From Clostridium simiarum (lineage in GTDB: Bacteria > Bacillota > Clostridia > Clostridiales > Clostridiaceae): a stretch of 64,000 bases of DNA. Positions 1 to 10,672 of the stretch are shown here, one piece after another. The DNA is taken from assembly GCF_018919175.1 (NCBI RefSeq), contig NZ_JAHLQL010000001.1, forward strand, positions 620,001 through 684,000, read 5' to 3'. Position 1 is the first letter of the stretch, and every line of letters starts with the position of its first letter. The notes under the pieces were generated by a model. The model searched no databases, had not been told where the DNA came from, and saw only the letters and a list, made by a program, of their open reading frames with translations. Position numbers and translations under genes: made by a program.

Positions 1-1654
<1,654 letters not shown>

Positions 1655-1665
1655 ATGTTCACCTC

Positions 1666-2277
1666 CTAAGCAAGCATTTCCATAATCTTAACACCAATAA
1701 TCTCTTTACTTTCTTCCAGTTTCGAACAGAGGCTATTATCTACTTTAAATCTTCCTTCAAAATCTCTAATTATAAGACCTCCAATAAAGTCCTCATTAGA
1801 TATTTTTACCTCAATAGTTCCATGAGAGTTACTTTCAATAACTTCCTTTATATAAGATTCGTATCTTTTTATATCCCTATCTAAAAGTATTACATAGTAC
1901 TTTCCATGATCTACTTCATTTAAAGATTTTTTTAATATATTCATAAAGTAATCATCATACTCTTTAGAGTTTACAAAATCTAAAAGTTTTTCTTTTACTT
2001 CTGATATGGTATCTTTTATAATCTTATCTTTTAGAGCTAATATATCTCTTTGTTTATTTAATTTTTCTTTAGCAACAATCTCATTTGCCTTAATATTAGC
2101 TTTCTTTAATACCTCTCTTTGAGTATTCTTTTTAAGCTCTTCTATTTTTTCTTTTTCATATTTTAGCTTTATTTCAGCTTCTTCATTAAACTTATTTAAC
2201 TTTTCTTCCTTTTCTTCATTCAATCTGTCATACAATATTTTTGAAAACAAGTTTATTTTATCTTCAATGGTGGTCAT
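1666..2277 (-). CDS. atpE: V-type ATP synthase subunit E
   Basis: Peripheral stalk subunit E (203 aa). It holds the catalytic head static against rotation. The first 100 residues are a highly charged, Lys/Glu-rich coiled coil. The C-terminal half (about 105-203) has the globular E-type fold pattern ending with GGLIIRDFEGRFKVDNS, a well-kept family motif. Length and composition fit the bacterial/archaeal V/A-type subunit E. It lies 12 bases downstream of the subunit F gene and 11 upstream of atpA, so it is part of one transcript. Confidence 0.93.
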   Translation of the reverse strand: MTTIEDKINLFSKILYDRLNEEKEEKLNKFNEEAEIKLKYEKEKIEELKKNTQREVLKKANIKANEIVAKEKLNKQRDILALKDKIIKDTISEVKEKLLDFVNSKEYDDYFMNILKKSLNEVDHGKYYVILLDRDIKRYESYIKEVIESNSHGTIEVKISNEDFIGGLIIRDFEGRFKVDNSLCSKLEESKEIIGVKIMEMLA

Positions 2278-2289
2278 ATATTTAACCTC

Positions 2290-2598
2290 CTATATCTTAA
2301 GTCCAATAGATTCTTTTACATATTTAACTATAGCATCGTTACCTTTTATAGATCCATGTCTATCTGGAATTTCAACTAGTAGTGGACCTTCTTTTGATAA
2401 CTTTATCTCTCTTACCACATCATTTATTAGAAGACCTATTTTCTCTGTTATTATAATAATGCCTATTTCTTTATCATTCCTTAAATCTTCTATCTTTTTT
2501 ATAACTTCTTCCCTTTGATGTAATACTAAGCCATCAATTCCAGCCATTTTCATACCAACAAAAGTATCTATATTATCACTTATTAAAAAACTTTTCAT
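2290..2598 (-). CDS. atpF: V-type ATP synthase subunit F
   Basis: Central stalk subunit F (102 aa), a small Rossmann-like protein that binds subunit D and takes part in torque transmission. Visible hallmarks are the start MKSFLISDNIDTFVGMKMAG, the central IIIITEKIGLLI strand and the LVEIPDRHGS loop, all typical of this family. The length is normal. It sits 15 bases after the membrane subunit K gene and 12 bases before subunit E. Naming differs between systems: this is subunit F in HAMAP and NtpG in Enterococcus hirae. Confidence 0.92.
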   Translation of the reverse strand: MKSFLISDNIDTFVGMKMAGIDGLVLHQREEVIKKIEDLRNDKEIGIIIITEKIGLLINDVVREIKLSKEGPLLVEIPDRHGSIKGNDAIVKYVKESIGLKI

Positions 2599-2613
2599 TT
2601 ATTATCACCCTAA

Positions 2614-3036
2614 TTATATTCTTGAAAGTATCATTATTGATATTATAAGACCATATATTGCAATACCTTCACCAAGACCAACATATATAAGAGTTTTTCC
2701 TAATATCTTAGGGTCCTCTGATACAGCGCCTAATGCTGAAGATCCAACTGCACCAACTGCATAACCTGCTCCGATAGTAGCAAGTCCAGTAGATAATCCT
2801 GCTGCTAGATATCCAAGTCCTGATGCTCCTTGAGATGTAGCTTCAGCTGCATGTGCTATACTTGGTATATTCATAACCAAAGCCGCTGTTATAACTGGTA
2901 TAAATATGCTTAAGTTTACTTTTAAAGCCTTTCTTATCTTTTGTTTTCCATTGATTTCATCTCTTCCTTTTTGAACCACTCCATAAGTTATAGTTCCTAT
3001 TACAACACAAAATGTTACTACTAATAATATCATCAT
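2614..3036 (-). CDS. ntpK: V-type ATP synthase membrane rotor subunit K
   Basis: Proteolipid that builds the rotating membrane ring (140 aa). Four hydrophobic stretches are visible: about 1-20, 43-62, 72-98 and 112-138. The last two form a typical c-type hairpin, with glycine-rich GLSTGLATIGAGYAVGAVG, the SEDPK loop, and a membrane-buried Glu in VGLGEGIAIYG that is the likely ion-binding carboxylate. The second segment ends in IAHAAEA, which looks like a signal-peptidase site. So only one clear ion-binding hairpin is present, preceded by an unusual N-terminal pair of hydrophobic segments. The coupling ion (H+ or Na+) cannot be decided from this sequence alone. Confidence 0.92.
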   Translation of the reverse strand: MMILLVVTFCVVIGTITYGVVQKGRDEINGKQKIRKALKVNLSIFIPVITAALVMNIPSIAHAAEATSQGASGLGYLAAGLSTGLATIGAGYAVGAVGSSALGAVSEDPKILGKTLIYVGLGEGIAIYGLIISIMILSRI

Positions 3037-3079
3037 AATAAAATTGCACCTCTTTCAAATTATATTAATTATTATAAAA

Positions 3080-5047
3080 CTAATTAAAATTGACCTTTAT
3101 AGGTTCAAATGGAATTCCACTACCTTCATAGTACTTACTAAACAATTCATAATATTGAAGTCTTAATCCTTGAATAAATACTATAAGCCCCTCTAATCCA
3201 ATTATAATTATATTTCCAAGAATCAGAATAAGCACTGATCCTACACCATTTTTAGTCATCTCTGCCATTGCCGAAAAGGCAACAAAGAGGCCAACGTGGT
3301 TTAATGCAAAGGCACCTACTCTTATAAAAGAAACTGTATTTGAGAACATAGATAACAAGGTCTCTATTACCTCGAAACTTGCTTCTATAAAGTAATCTTT
3401 AGCTCCATCTTCAAATAAAGGCTTTTTCCCTATTATCATATTTGCTAAAGGTTGCTTTAATAAAATTAAAACTAGGCAAAATATAAGGAAAACCATCCAT
3501 ACTCCCATTGGTAATACATCTTTCTTCATTAATTTAGTTAAAACCAATGTTAGAACTCCTAAATAAAATAAGAATCCTGCTAGTCCATCTTTTCCAAATA
3601 ACCCATGCTCTATGTCTTTTCTCTTTAAGCTGTTAATAATGCCTAATATAAATCCAAGCACAAGGAAGCCACAACCAAAGACAATAGCCCATATTAAAAT
3701 ATCATTTATATCTTCCATAGGTCTAATCAAAAGAGCATCTATCACATCTTCAAATCCAAATATACTTCCATAAAGGAATCCAAATACCATGGAACTAACA
3801 CCTAATCTTGATAAAATCCCTCCTAAATTAACTCTTTTTTGTTTATACTTTAAAAATAATCCTGCTAAGAGTAGTACCGCCCCTTGACCAACATCTCCAA
3901 ACATAGCACCGAACATTATGGTATATGTTATAGCAAGGAAAAGAGTAGGATCAATTTCACTGTAACTAGGTATTCCATACATTCCAACCATACTTTCAAA
4001 AGGTTTAAATAATTTTTTATTATTAAGCTTTGTAGGTGGTATTATTGCTTTATTATTTATCTCTTTTGGAGTCTTTTTTATAAGAATTATTCTTTCCTCA
4101 AAAGAACTTAAAAGCTTTTCAATCTTTTCTATATATGTAGAAGGTACCCATCCAGATAAATAGAAAAACTCATTAGTGCATGCTGCTGTTTTCTTTATTT
4201 CTGAAGATTTTTGTTCTAATTCATAGCTATTTTCAAGTATTGATATTCTTTTGGAATTGTTATTTAAAAATTCCTTAAGCTTATCTTCAATTAAAGCAAT
4301 ATCAGCCATTGTATTTTCTTTTTCTATACTCAGCTTTTTAACAACCTCTTTTGGCGTACCCTTGTATTGATAAGGTAAAAGAAGTTCTTCACAGTTAGCA
4401 GATTTAAAAATTCTTTCAGATTCATTTATTAAAATTTTTGGTGTAAAAGCTGTAAATATAACAAAATCTTTTTCTTTATAAACGCTAGTAACTACAGAAG
4501 GTATATTCTCATAATTAGCCTTAATTTTCTTCATATTCTCTTGACTTACCTTGTATAGACCTACTTTGAAATTTTTCATAGAAGTTATATCTTCTAAAGG
4601 TACTGAAACATCCTTTAAAAATTCAAAAGCTTCATAGGTATTTTTTATATATTGAGCTTTATCCTTTAATCCTTCATACTCTTTATACAAAATTTGAAAC
4701 TTAGAGTAAACCTCATCAAGCTCTTTTTCCATTAAGTTATAATCATAAATTACTTCTTTAACCTCTTCTTTAGCTATATTAAAATTATTTCTTTCTTCTT
4801 TTAATCTTTCTAAATACTTTAAACTTAAGTTAAAATCCCTATCATAAGAATAAGGTCTAATATAACTTACATCCATTAAAGCCTCTATATTATCTTCCGA
4901 TGTCTTTAAAGCAAAGTCTGAGGAATTTATCTCCTGCAATGCATTTACTGGATGTATATACCCATCTAATGCTAAAGATTTTGTAAGTTTTTCAAAGTCT
5001 GAAAAAGCTCCAATCAGGTTTACCATATACATTTTTTCTACGGACAT
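3080..5047 (-). CDS. ntpI: V-type ATP synthase subunit I
   Basis: Large membrane stator subunit, the equivalent of eukaryotic subunit a (655 aa). It forms the ion half-channels facing the K ring. The N-terminal 360 residues are soluble with long coiled-coil stretches. The C-terminal 290 residues hold about seven membrane segments, beginning near DPTLFLAITYTIMFGAMFGD, with the conserved SFIRVGAFALNHVGLF stretch carrying the essential Arg. The start is placed at ATG 5047 (MSVEKMYMVN) because GGGAGGTG lies just upstream; an in-frame codon at 5062 would overlap this site. The gene is 18 bases from subunit C. Confidence 0.95.
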   Translation of the reverse strand: MSVEKMYMVNLIGAFSDFEKLTKSLALDGYIHPVNALQEINSSDFALKTSEDNIEALMDVSYIRPYSYDRDFNLSLKYLERLKEERNNFNIAKEEVKEVIYDYNLMEKELDEVYSKFQILYKEYEGLKDKAQYIKNTYEAFEFLKDVSVPLEDITSMKNFKVGLYKVSQENMKKIKANYENIPSVVTSVYKEKDFVIFTAFTPKILINESERIFKSANCEELLLPYQYKGTPKEVVKKLSIEKENTMADIALIEDKLKEFLNNNSKRISILENSYELEQKSSEIKKTAACTNEFFYLSGWVPSTYIEKIEKLLSSFEERIILIKKTPKEINNKAIIPPTKLNNKKLFKPFESMVGMYGIPSYSEIDPTLFLAITYTIMFGAMFGDVGQGAVLLLAGLFLKYKQKRVNLGGILSRLGVSSMVFGFLYGSIFGFEDVIDALLIRPMEDINDILIWAIVFGCGFLVLGFILGIINSLKRKDIEHGLFGKDGLAGFLFYLGVLTLVLTKLMKKDVLPMGVWMVFLIFCLVLILLKQPLANMIIGKKPLFEDGAKDYFIEASFEVIETLLSMFSNTVSFIRVGAFALNHVGLFVAFSAMAEMTKNGVGSVLILILGNIIIIGLEGLIVFIQGLRLQYYELFSKYYEGSGIPFEPIKVNFN

Positions 5048-5065
5048 AAGTTCACCTCCCAATTA

Positions 5066-6106
5066 TCAATGTGTAACATGTACATATTTTGCACCTTCTT
5101 TTATATCCAAGTCATACCTCTTCTGTTCTACTATAGATATTATCTCTTTTATCTCTATCCTATATAGAACTAAATAACTTAATACCATACTAAAGTTTGC
5201 TCTATTTTCTCTAATAAACTTACCAAAATATTTTTTTTGAAATTCTCTTTCTCTCTTTTCTACGGTAATGGAGTCATCAATCTCATATATCCACCTATAA
5301 GGAGTTTTTTCTATAACTTTGTAAATTTCTTCCATGCTATTAGCGTAACAAATCCTTCTTATCTTTTCTTCTGAAAGCTTATATCCATCATAAATAGTAT
5401 AGTTAAATAACTCTTCAGGAGTTATGTTATAGAATTTTTTTCCTCTATATATCCAACTTAGATTTGATAAGTCAGCTTCTAACCCGATTATATCCTTAAT
5501 TAACTCTTTATTTTCTTTATCTAAATGTTTAAGCTCTTTTCTCAAAGTAGAAAAATATACAAAATCAAGTTCTGTTTCAATTCTAAATAATCCTTTATCC
5601 GACACATCTTTAGCCAAATTTTTTATACCATCATAATATATACTACCCTTTAGACGTTCAATCAACTCTTCAATAGACTTTGAAGTAATTAAATAATCGT
5701 AATCTATAGTATTTAATGGATTTTTAGCAATGAGATTGCTTTTTATTTCTTCTTTTGTTCGCCCTATATACTTACCTCTAATTATAATTTTTAAATCTTC
5801 TATTTCCCATCTTAAAAAGAGATTTTTAATTACCTTCCTAAACTCCCCATTAAAATAATTAATGAATTTATTAAATATTTTAGTATATTGCCTATCTAGG
5901 ATTATTTCTAGTTCTCCTCTATGGATTTTTTGTAAATCATAGTTCTTGAGAACTTCTCCATAATAAGTCTTTTCTTTTAAATACGCTAAGGCGTTTTTTA
6001 AACCCTTACATTGGAGCAATTCTAAAAAATCTTCCTCCCTAAGCATCTTTCCTTTTAGAGTCTTTACCTTGGAATTTACAGCAGTAAACTTAACAATGCT
6101 TCCCAT
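5066..6106 (-). CDS. atpC: V-type ATP synthase subunit C
   Basis: Subunit C (subunit d in eukaryotes, 346 aa), the socket that joins the central stalk to the membrane ring. The protein is mostly helical with no membrane segment. It begins MGSIVKFTAVNSKVKTLKGK and contains the repeated short helical units with conserved tyrosines and tryptophans (LSNLSWIYRGKKFYN) usual in this family. It lies 12 bases after the small coiled-coil gene and 18 bases before ntpI. The order H-C-I-K-F-E-A differs from the Enterococcus operon order but keeps the same subunits. Confidence 0.88.
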   Translation of the reverse strand: MGSIVKFTAVNSKVKTLKGKMLREEDFLELLQCKGLKNALAYLKEKTYYGEVLKNYDLQKIHRGELEIILDRQYTKIFNKFINYFNGEFRKVIKNLFLRWEIEDLKIIIRGKYIGRTKEEIKSNLIAKNPLNTIDYDYLITSKSIEELIERLKGSIYYDGIKNLAKDVSDKGLFRIETELDFVYFSTLRKELKHLDKENKELIKDIIGLEADLSNLSWIYRGKKFYNITPEELFNYTIYDGYKLSEEKIRRICYANSMEEIYKVIEKTPYRWIYEIDDSITVEKREREFQKKYFGKFIRENRANFSMVLSYLVLYRIEIKEIISIVEQKRYDLDIKEGAKYVHVTH

Positions 6107-6118
6107 AATACATCACTC

Positions 6119-6433
6119 CTAAAGGGAATGGATTATTTTGCTAAATACTTCATCCACTATTTTACTTTTATTATTAAAGAATTTTTCTTCAATTACTGAT
6201 ATTTGTTCCTCTTTCTCTTTTTTTATTTCCTCTGCCTTTTTTTCAGCATAATTTAAAGTAGTTAAAAGTATTGTTTTTTTTATACTTTTCCCTTCCTCTT
6301 CCCATTGAAGATTCATGTAATTTATCCTTTTCTCTAATTCCCTTTGTTTATCTCCTATTAGTTCTTCAATTTTTTTTCTATAGTTTTCTGCATCTCTATC
6401 AATGTCCATAACCTTGTTTACCACAAAATCCAC
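6119..6433 (-). CDS. V-type ATP synthase peripheral stalk subunit (H/G-like)
   Basis: First gene of the operon; 104 aa, almost entirely a charged coiled coil rich in Lys and Glu. By size, composition and position it matches the small peripheral stalk partner of subunit E, called AhaH in archaea and NtpF in Enterococcus. Sequence identity in this family is too low to recognise motifs, so the call rests on context. The likely start is GTG at 6433, which has GGGGGTG directly upstream. Confidence 0.72.
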   Translation of the reverse strand: MDFVVNKVMDIDRDAENYRKKIEELIGDKQRELEKRINYMNLQWEEEGKSIKKTILLTTLNYAEKKAEEIKKEKEEQISVIEEKFFNNKSKIVDEVFSKIIHSL

Positions 6434-7202
6434 ATAATCACCCCCATTAATTTGTTAATAACTTATAACATTACTATATTTTATTACTAACCTTAACTTT
6501 TGGAAAACATAAAGTACAATAGGAAACTTATGTTACACAAAGAGTAGCTACTAAAGAAGGATTTAATCTTAATTATTTGCTCATTAAAGAGTTAAAATCC
6601 CCTTAATCAAGTTATATGGATTAATTTAAAATAAATATATTTATAGCTATTTTAAATTGAAAATAATAATAATTTTAAAACAAATATTTTGCATTTAATT
6701 GTATTTAAGAGTTTAAATTATCAAACAAATAAAAATTTCCATTTAAATTAATAAATATTTATCTAGCTTTAATTTTACAGTGTATTAGTTATAGCTCTGC
6801 CTATAAAATATAAATTATTTTCTTTGATTATCTACCTATAATTTAATACATGTTTTTCTGCTTATTAAAAATCTCATCACAAGAAAAATCCCCCTAAATT
6901 GATAATACTTCGCCAAAACTCTCCATATCCGTCAGTAGCAATTTATATAAAAAGACTTTTTTGAAAACAATAAAAAACCACCAATTCATAGTGTAAAATT
7001 GATTTGCAAAACAATTCTACTAGGAAGGGTGGCTTATTTATTATGAACGATGAAGAATATATTACTATAGAATTGAAAAAACCCTAGAGAAAATAATAAT
7101 TTTATCATCGACTCGTTTAAATAAAAATATATGAATTTTTTGCATATACTTTGGTCTATTATAAAAGATTATTGAGAGTTCATCTTAGTTAAGAAATCTT
7201 AC
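6434..7202. other. AT-rich intergenic region, possible insertion-sequence remnant
   Basis: No complete gene is seen in these 769 bases. The promoter for the V-ATPase operon should lie in the left part, but I cannot pick convincing -35/-10 boxes. Near 7025-7090 there is a plus-strand site, GGAAGGGTGG, followed by ATG at 7043 and a 14-codon open frame (MNDEEYITIELKKP) ending at 7087. The preceding segment 7000-7030 has weak inverted-repeat character (CCACC at its left, GGTGG at its right). This looks like the left end and first codons of a decayed transposase gene, but I cannot name the family. Confidence 0.3.
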
Positions 7203-8993
7203 TTACTGATTGCTATATGCTCCTTCTTCTCTAACTTGAATTTTCATGCTATTATCATACAATTCTTTATAGTGCTGACATGTAGTATACAAATCATTGT
7301 GCTTTCCATCAGCTATTATGTTTCCGTCTTTCATAACTATAATTCTTGGATCAAAAAAAACAATGCTAGATATCTTATGTGATACCAAAATCTTAATATT
7401 ATTTGTATCATTATCTAAAAAAGCCTTTAATACATTATATTCTGCCTTTACATCTAATGCTGATGTTGGTTCATCCAATAAGTAAACATCTGCTTTTCTA
7501 AAGCAAGTCCTACTAACAGCTAATCGTTGCCATTGTCCTATAGATAATTGCTTTCCTCCTAACCAAAAACCCAATTGAGTGTCTAACCCATTATCAAACT
7601 CGGATGTCTTGGATGTTAAATTGAAGTTTCTAATAATATTTTCTATTTTATCATCATCCTTTATATTGTTTATATCTGATAGTGCAATGTTTTCTCTTAA
7701 TGTTAATTCATACATATTATAATCCTGAAAAAAGAAACTTAAATGCTTACGGTAATCAAATTCATTCAATTGTTTTAAATCTATACCATTTATAAAAACT
7801 TTCCCCTCATAATCTTTATAAAGACCTGAGAGAATTTTCATTAATGTGGTCTTTCCAGAGCCATTTTCCCCAATTAAAACTACTCTTTCACCCTTTTTTA
7901 TATTTAAATTAATAGCTTTTAATGTATTATAATCATTAGATTGATATTTAAAATACAAATCGGTGATGGATATATCATAAATACTTTTTTCAATTGGCTT
8001 GCATTCCTTAGGACTTCTATCCATATCTATAAAATCAAAATACATTTCTGCATAAACGGATTGAATAATAATGTTATTTATACTATTCAGTAATGTATTC
8101 ATATTATTTTTTATGGTAGTTAAACTATTTATATAAGCTACAATCATACCAAAAGAAAAGAGACCTTTAACTGCTCTTAACATAGAAACGAAGATAACAA
8201 ATACGGTTACAAAAACATCTATCAGTTGGATTATTATATTATACTTAAACCTTTTTCTAGAAATACAAGTCTCTTTACTTTTTATATAATTCAAAATCTC
8301 TTTATACTTATTCAAGAAATATTGACCTAAATCAAAGGCCTTGATTTCTTTAAATGCTGTTGCATTTGTAATTAAACCACTGAAATAAGCTTTTTTTCTT
8401 ATTAATGTAATTCTCTGCATTTTGTAATTATAAGTATCTTTTTCAAGCTTATAACTAAATATAGAGGATATTATAGGTATAATAAGCACTATGATCAATC
8501 CCCAGGTCTGAACACTAAGTATAATAGCAAATATAGATGAAATTGCGAACAACTTTGTTATTATCTGGCATAGCGAATCAAAGGCTCCAATCACACTATT
8601 GGTACCATCCATTTGAGCTTTATTTATCAAATCATAGGTGTCAGGATTCTCATAATCGCGTAATTCTAGGGATTGGTACTTGTTAAATAATATACCATCT
8701 ATATGATTTTGAAACTTAATATGCGAAATACTTAATAAATAATTATCAAACTCACTGGAGATAACGCTAATAATTTGTATTAATGTGTATATTACTATAG
8801 TTTTCAAAAATACATTTAATTCTACTTTTGAATTAAATAAATCAAAAAGTATTTTTGAACCATATACTGTTAAACCAGAAATCGATCCCAAAAATATTAC
8901 TGAAAGCAGTCTAAGGAATATAACCTGCTTATTAATTTCTATTAAATATTTTAATGTACGCCTTAGTGTTTTTAATTTAAATTTTTTAATCAT
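7203..8993 (-). CDS. ABC exporter, fused permease and ATPase
   Basis: Half-transporter of the type I exporter class (596 aa), which works as a dimer in the membrane. Residues 1 to about 310 hold five to six membrane segments. The ATPase domain (about 345-580) has Walker A GENGSGKTT, the Q-loop region SFFFQDYNMYELTLRENIA, signature LSIGQWQRLA (SIGQW in place of the usual SGGQ) and Walker B VYLLDEPTSALD with a following switch His (LVSHKISS). Best matches in kind are peptide or lipid exporters. It is the last gene of a five-gene operon, 26 bases after the separate ATPase gene. The substrate is unknown; no precursor peptide gene was found next to it. Confidence 0.88.
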   Translation of the reverse strand: MIKKFKLKTLRRTLKYLIEINKQVIFLRLLSVIFLGSISGLTVYGSKILFDLFNSKVELNVFLKTIVIYTLIQIISVISSEFDNYLLSISHIKFQNHIDGILFNKYQSLELRDYENPDTYDLINKAQMDGTNSVIGAFDSLCQIITKLFAISSIFAIILSVQTWGLIIVLIIPIISSIFSYKLEKDTYNYKMQRITLIRKKAYFSGLITNATAFKEIKAFDLGQYFLNKYKEILNYIKSKETCISRKRFKYNIIIQLIDVFVTVFVIFVSMLRAVKGLFSFGMIVAYINSLTTIKNNMNTLLNSINNIIIQSVYAEMYFDFIDMDRSPKECKPIEKSIYDISITDLYFKYQSNDYNTLKAINLNIKKGERVVLIGENGSGKTTLMKILSGLYKDYEGKVFINGIDLKQLNEFDYRKHLSFFFQDYNMYELTLRENIALSDINNIKDDDKIENIIRNFNLTSKTSEFDNGLDTQLGFWLGGKQLSIGQWQRLAVSRTCFRKADVYLLDEPTSALDVKAEYNVLKAFLDNDTNNIKILVSHKISSIVFFDPRIIVMKDGNIIADGKHNDLYTTCQHYKELYDNSMKIQVREEGAYSNQ

Positions 8994-9019
8994 AAAAACC
9001 CTTCACCTTTTGCTATATT

Positions 9020-9910
9020 TTATTCATTCATATAAATATCTTTATATCTTTCTTCAAGTGATATCTCTTTTTTATATAGATTAGTGATTTTTATACCTGC
9101 TTGATCTAAGTCTACTAAAAATGATTGTATCTCAAGCTTTTCTGTAATTACTTCAATTCTTTTATGGTCTATATCCTTGTAATTTATAGCTTTTAATGAT
9201 AAATAGTTTTTTAATTTTTCTAATACTTCAGTTTCTAAGATATATATGGATGTTTTCAAATCACTTTCATTGAATTCAATAATTCTACCTTTATTTATAC
9301 AAACCAGCCTATTGGCTATTCTTTCTACTTCTTCTAGTTGGTGAGAAGAAAACAAAATGGATATGTCCTCCTTTTCAACTAAATCAAGCAAAACATTACG
9401 TAATTCAATCACTGAGGTTGGATCAAGTCCATTGGTAGGTTCATCCAATATAAGCAACTTTGGTTTACTTAATAGAGCAATCCCCAGAGCTAATCTTTGT
9501 TTCATCCCCATGGAATAATTTCCAGCCTTTCTTTTAAGATTATTTTCTAATTTAGTGAATTCCATAATTTCTTTTACCCGTTTTTTATCTATATTCCTAA
9601 GTTCAGCAAATAATTTGATATTATCTTCTCCTGACATATCTACGAAAAGACCAGGTGTTTCAATAACCCCTGCCATAGAAGATAAGGCTTTAATACGATG
9701 TTTTTTTATATCATAACCATTTATTGTAATAGTACCACTATCAGGGAATATAAGTGATAGTATACATTTCATTACTGTTGATTTTCCTGCTCCGTTTGGT
9801 CCAATAAAACCTACAATCTCATTAGGGAATATATCAAAGTTGATATCATGGAGAACCTTAGTCTTTCCAAAGCTTTTATTTAGATCTTTAACTTCCAATA
9901 ATTTTTCCAT
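9020..9910 (-). CDS. ABC transporter ATP-binding protein (ABC-2 type)
   Basis: Soluble ATPase of 296 aa that should drive the two ABC-2 permeases encoded just upstream. It has Walker A GPNGAGKST (about residue 39), signature YSMGMKQRLALG, Walker B LLILDEPTNGLDP and switch His (LFSSHQLEE). The C-terminal 80 residues form the extra domain common in the BcrA/CcmA-like multidrug and bacteriocin self-protection group. It lies 9 bases downstream of the cyclophilin-like gene, with GGAGGTAGAC as ribosome binding site. Together with the permeases it could export a drug, lipid or peptide. Confidence 0.9.
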   Translation of the reverse strand: MEKLLEVKDLNKSFGKTKVLHDINFDIFPNEIVGFIGPNGAGKSTVMKCILSLIFPDSGTITINGYDIKKHRIKALSSMAGVIETPGLFVDMSGEDNIKLFAELRNIDKKRVKEIMEFTKLENNLKRKAGNYSMGMKQRLALGIALLSKPKLLILDEPTNGLDPTSVIELRNVLLDLVEKEDISILFSSHQLEEVERIANRLVCINKGRIIEFNESDLKTSIYILETEVLEKLKNYLSLKAINYKDIDHKRIEVITEKLEIQSFLVDLDQAGIKITNLYKKEISLEERYKDIYMNE

Positions 9911-9919
9911 GTCTACCTC

Positions 9920-10672
9920 CTACTCAACCTTATTTACTGTTACATTGTTTATGGTGATAATTTTTTTAGGTCCACCAAAAGAATCTAATTCAACAGCCCT
10001 CATTTTTTCTATGGTATCCATACCTTTTATTACTTGTCCAAATACAGTAATTTTCCCTTGGTTCCTTACATTACCGCCAATCTTTAAAAATGCATCTTTT
10101 AAACTTTCATTAATATCCATACCCTCTAATTCCTGTTTTTCTTCATCTGCTAAGAAATTTTTATCGATGATAGCAAATTGCCCTGTGTTCATTCCCTTTT
10201 CTCCTGATACATTTATACGTCTTGGAATAATTAAACTACCATAGAGCATTCCAAAGTCAGGATCAATTTCTACATCAAAATTCTTATTGCTTGCAGTCTT
10301 CACTTCATAGTCTTTATCTCCTATTTTTCCGATACCTATGGACACACTTGTATAAGAAGAAAAATTCAACTCTTCAAAATATTTTTCCTTTGCTAATTGA
10401 ATAAAATTTTCCACAGCCTTTGGGCACTCTTTCTCAAAAAGTAAAATTTGAATTTTCCCCATACTAGTATCAATAGTAGCTATACTATCACCCTTAGCAG
10501 GCTTTCTAATTTGTTTTGTTTCTACTCCTTGATAATCAACAGGTATGGGATCACTTATCTTATTTTTCTCCTTTGCTTCATTGTCCTTTTCTGCATTCTT
10601 CTTAGTACCACAACCTGCAATTAAAAAAATAGCTAGCAAAATTAATATAAATCTAAAATTTCTCTTTTTCAT
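9920..10672 (-). CDS. Cyclophilin-like lipoprotein, probably not a normal isomerase
   Basis: Secreted lipoprotein of 250 aa. The signal sequence MKKRNFRFILILLAIFLIAGC ends in a lipobox (LIAGC, Cys at 21). A cyclophilin fold follows from about residue 60: IDTSMGKIQILLFEKECPKAVENF at its start, FGQVIKGMDTIEKM at its end. The catalytic region is not conserved: the usual FHR and QGGD motifs are replaced by FSSYTSVS and GKIGDKDY, so prolyl-isomerase activity is doubtful. It begins one base after the permease gene and ends 9 bases before the ATPase gene, so it is probably an extracytoplasmic partner of this ABC system. Confidence 0.8.
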   Translation of the reverse strand: MKKRNFRFILILLAIFLIAGCGTKKNAEKDNEAKEKNKISDPIPVDYQGVETKQIRKPAKGDSIATIDTSMGKIQILLFEKECPKAVENFIQLAKEKYFEELNFSSYTSVSIGIGKIGDKDYEVKTASNKNFDVEIDPDFGMLYGSLIIPRRINVSGEKGMNTGQFAIIDKNFLADEEKQELEGMDINESLKDAFLKIGGNVRNQGKITVFGQVIKGMDTIEKMRAVELDSFGGPKKIITINNVTVNKVE

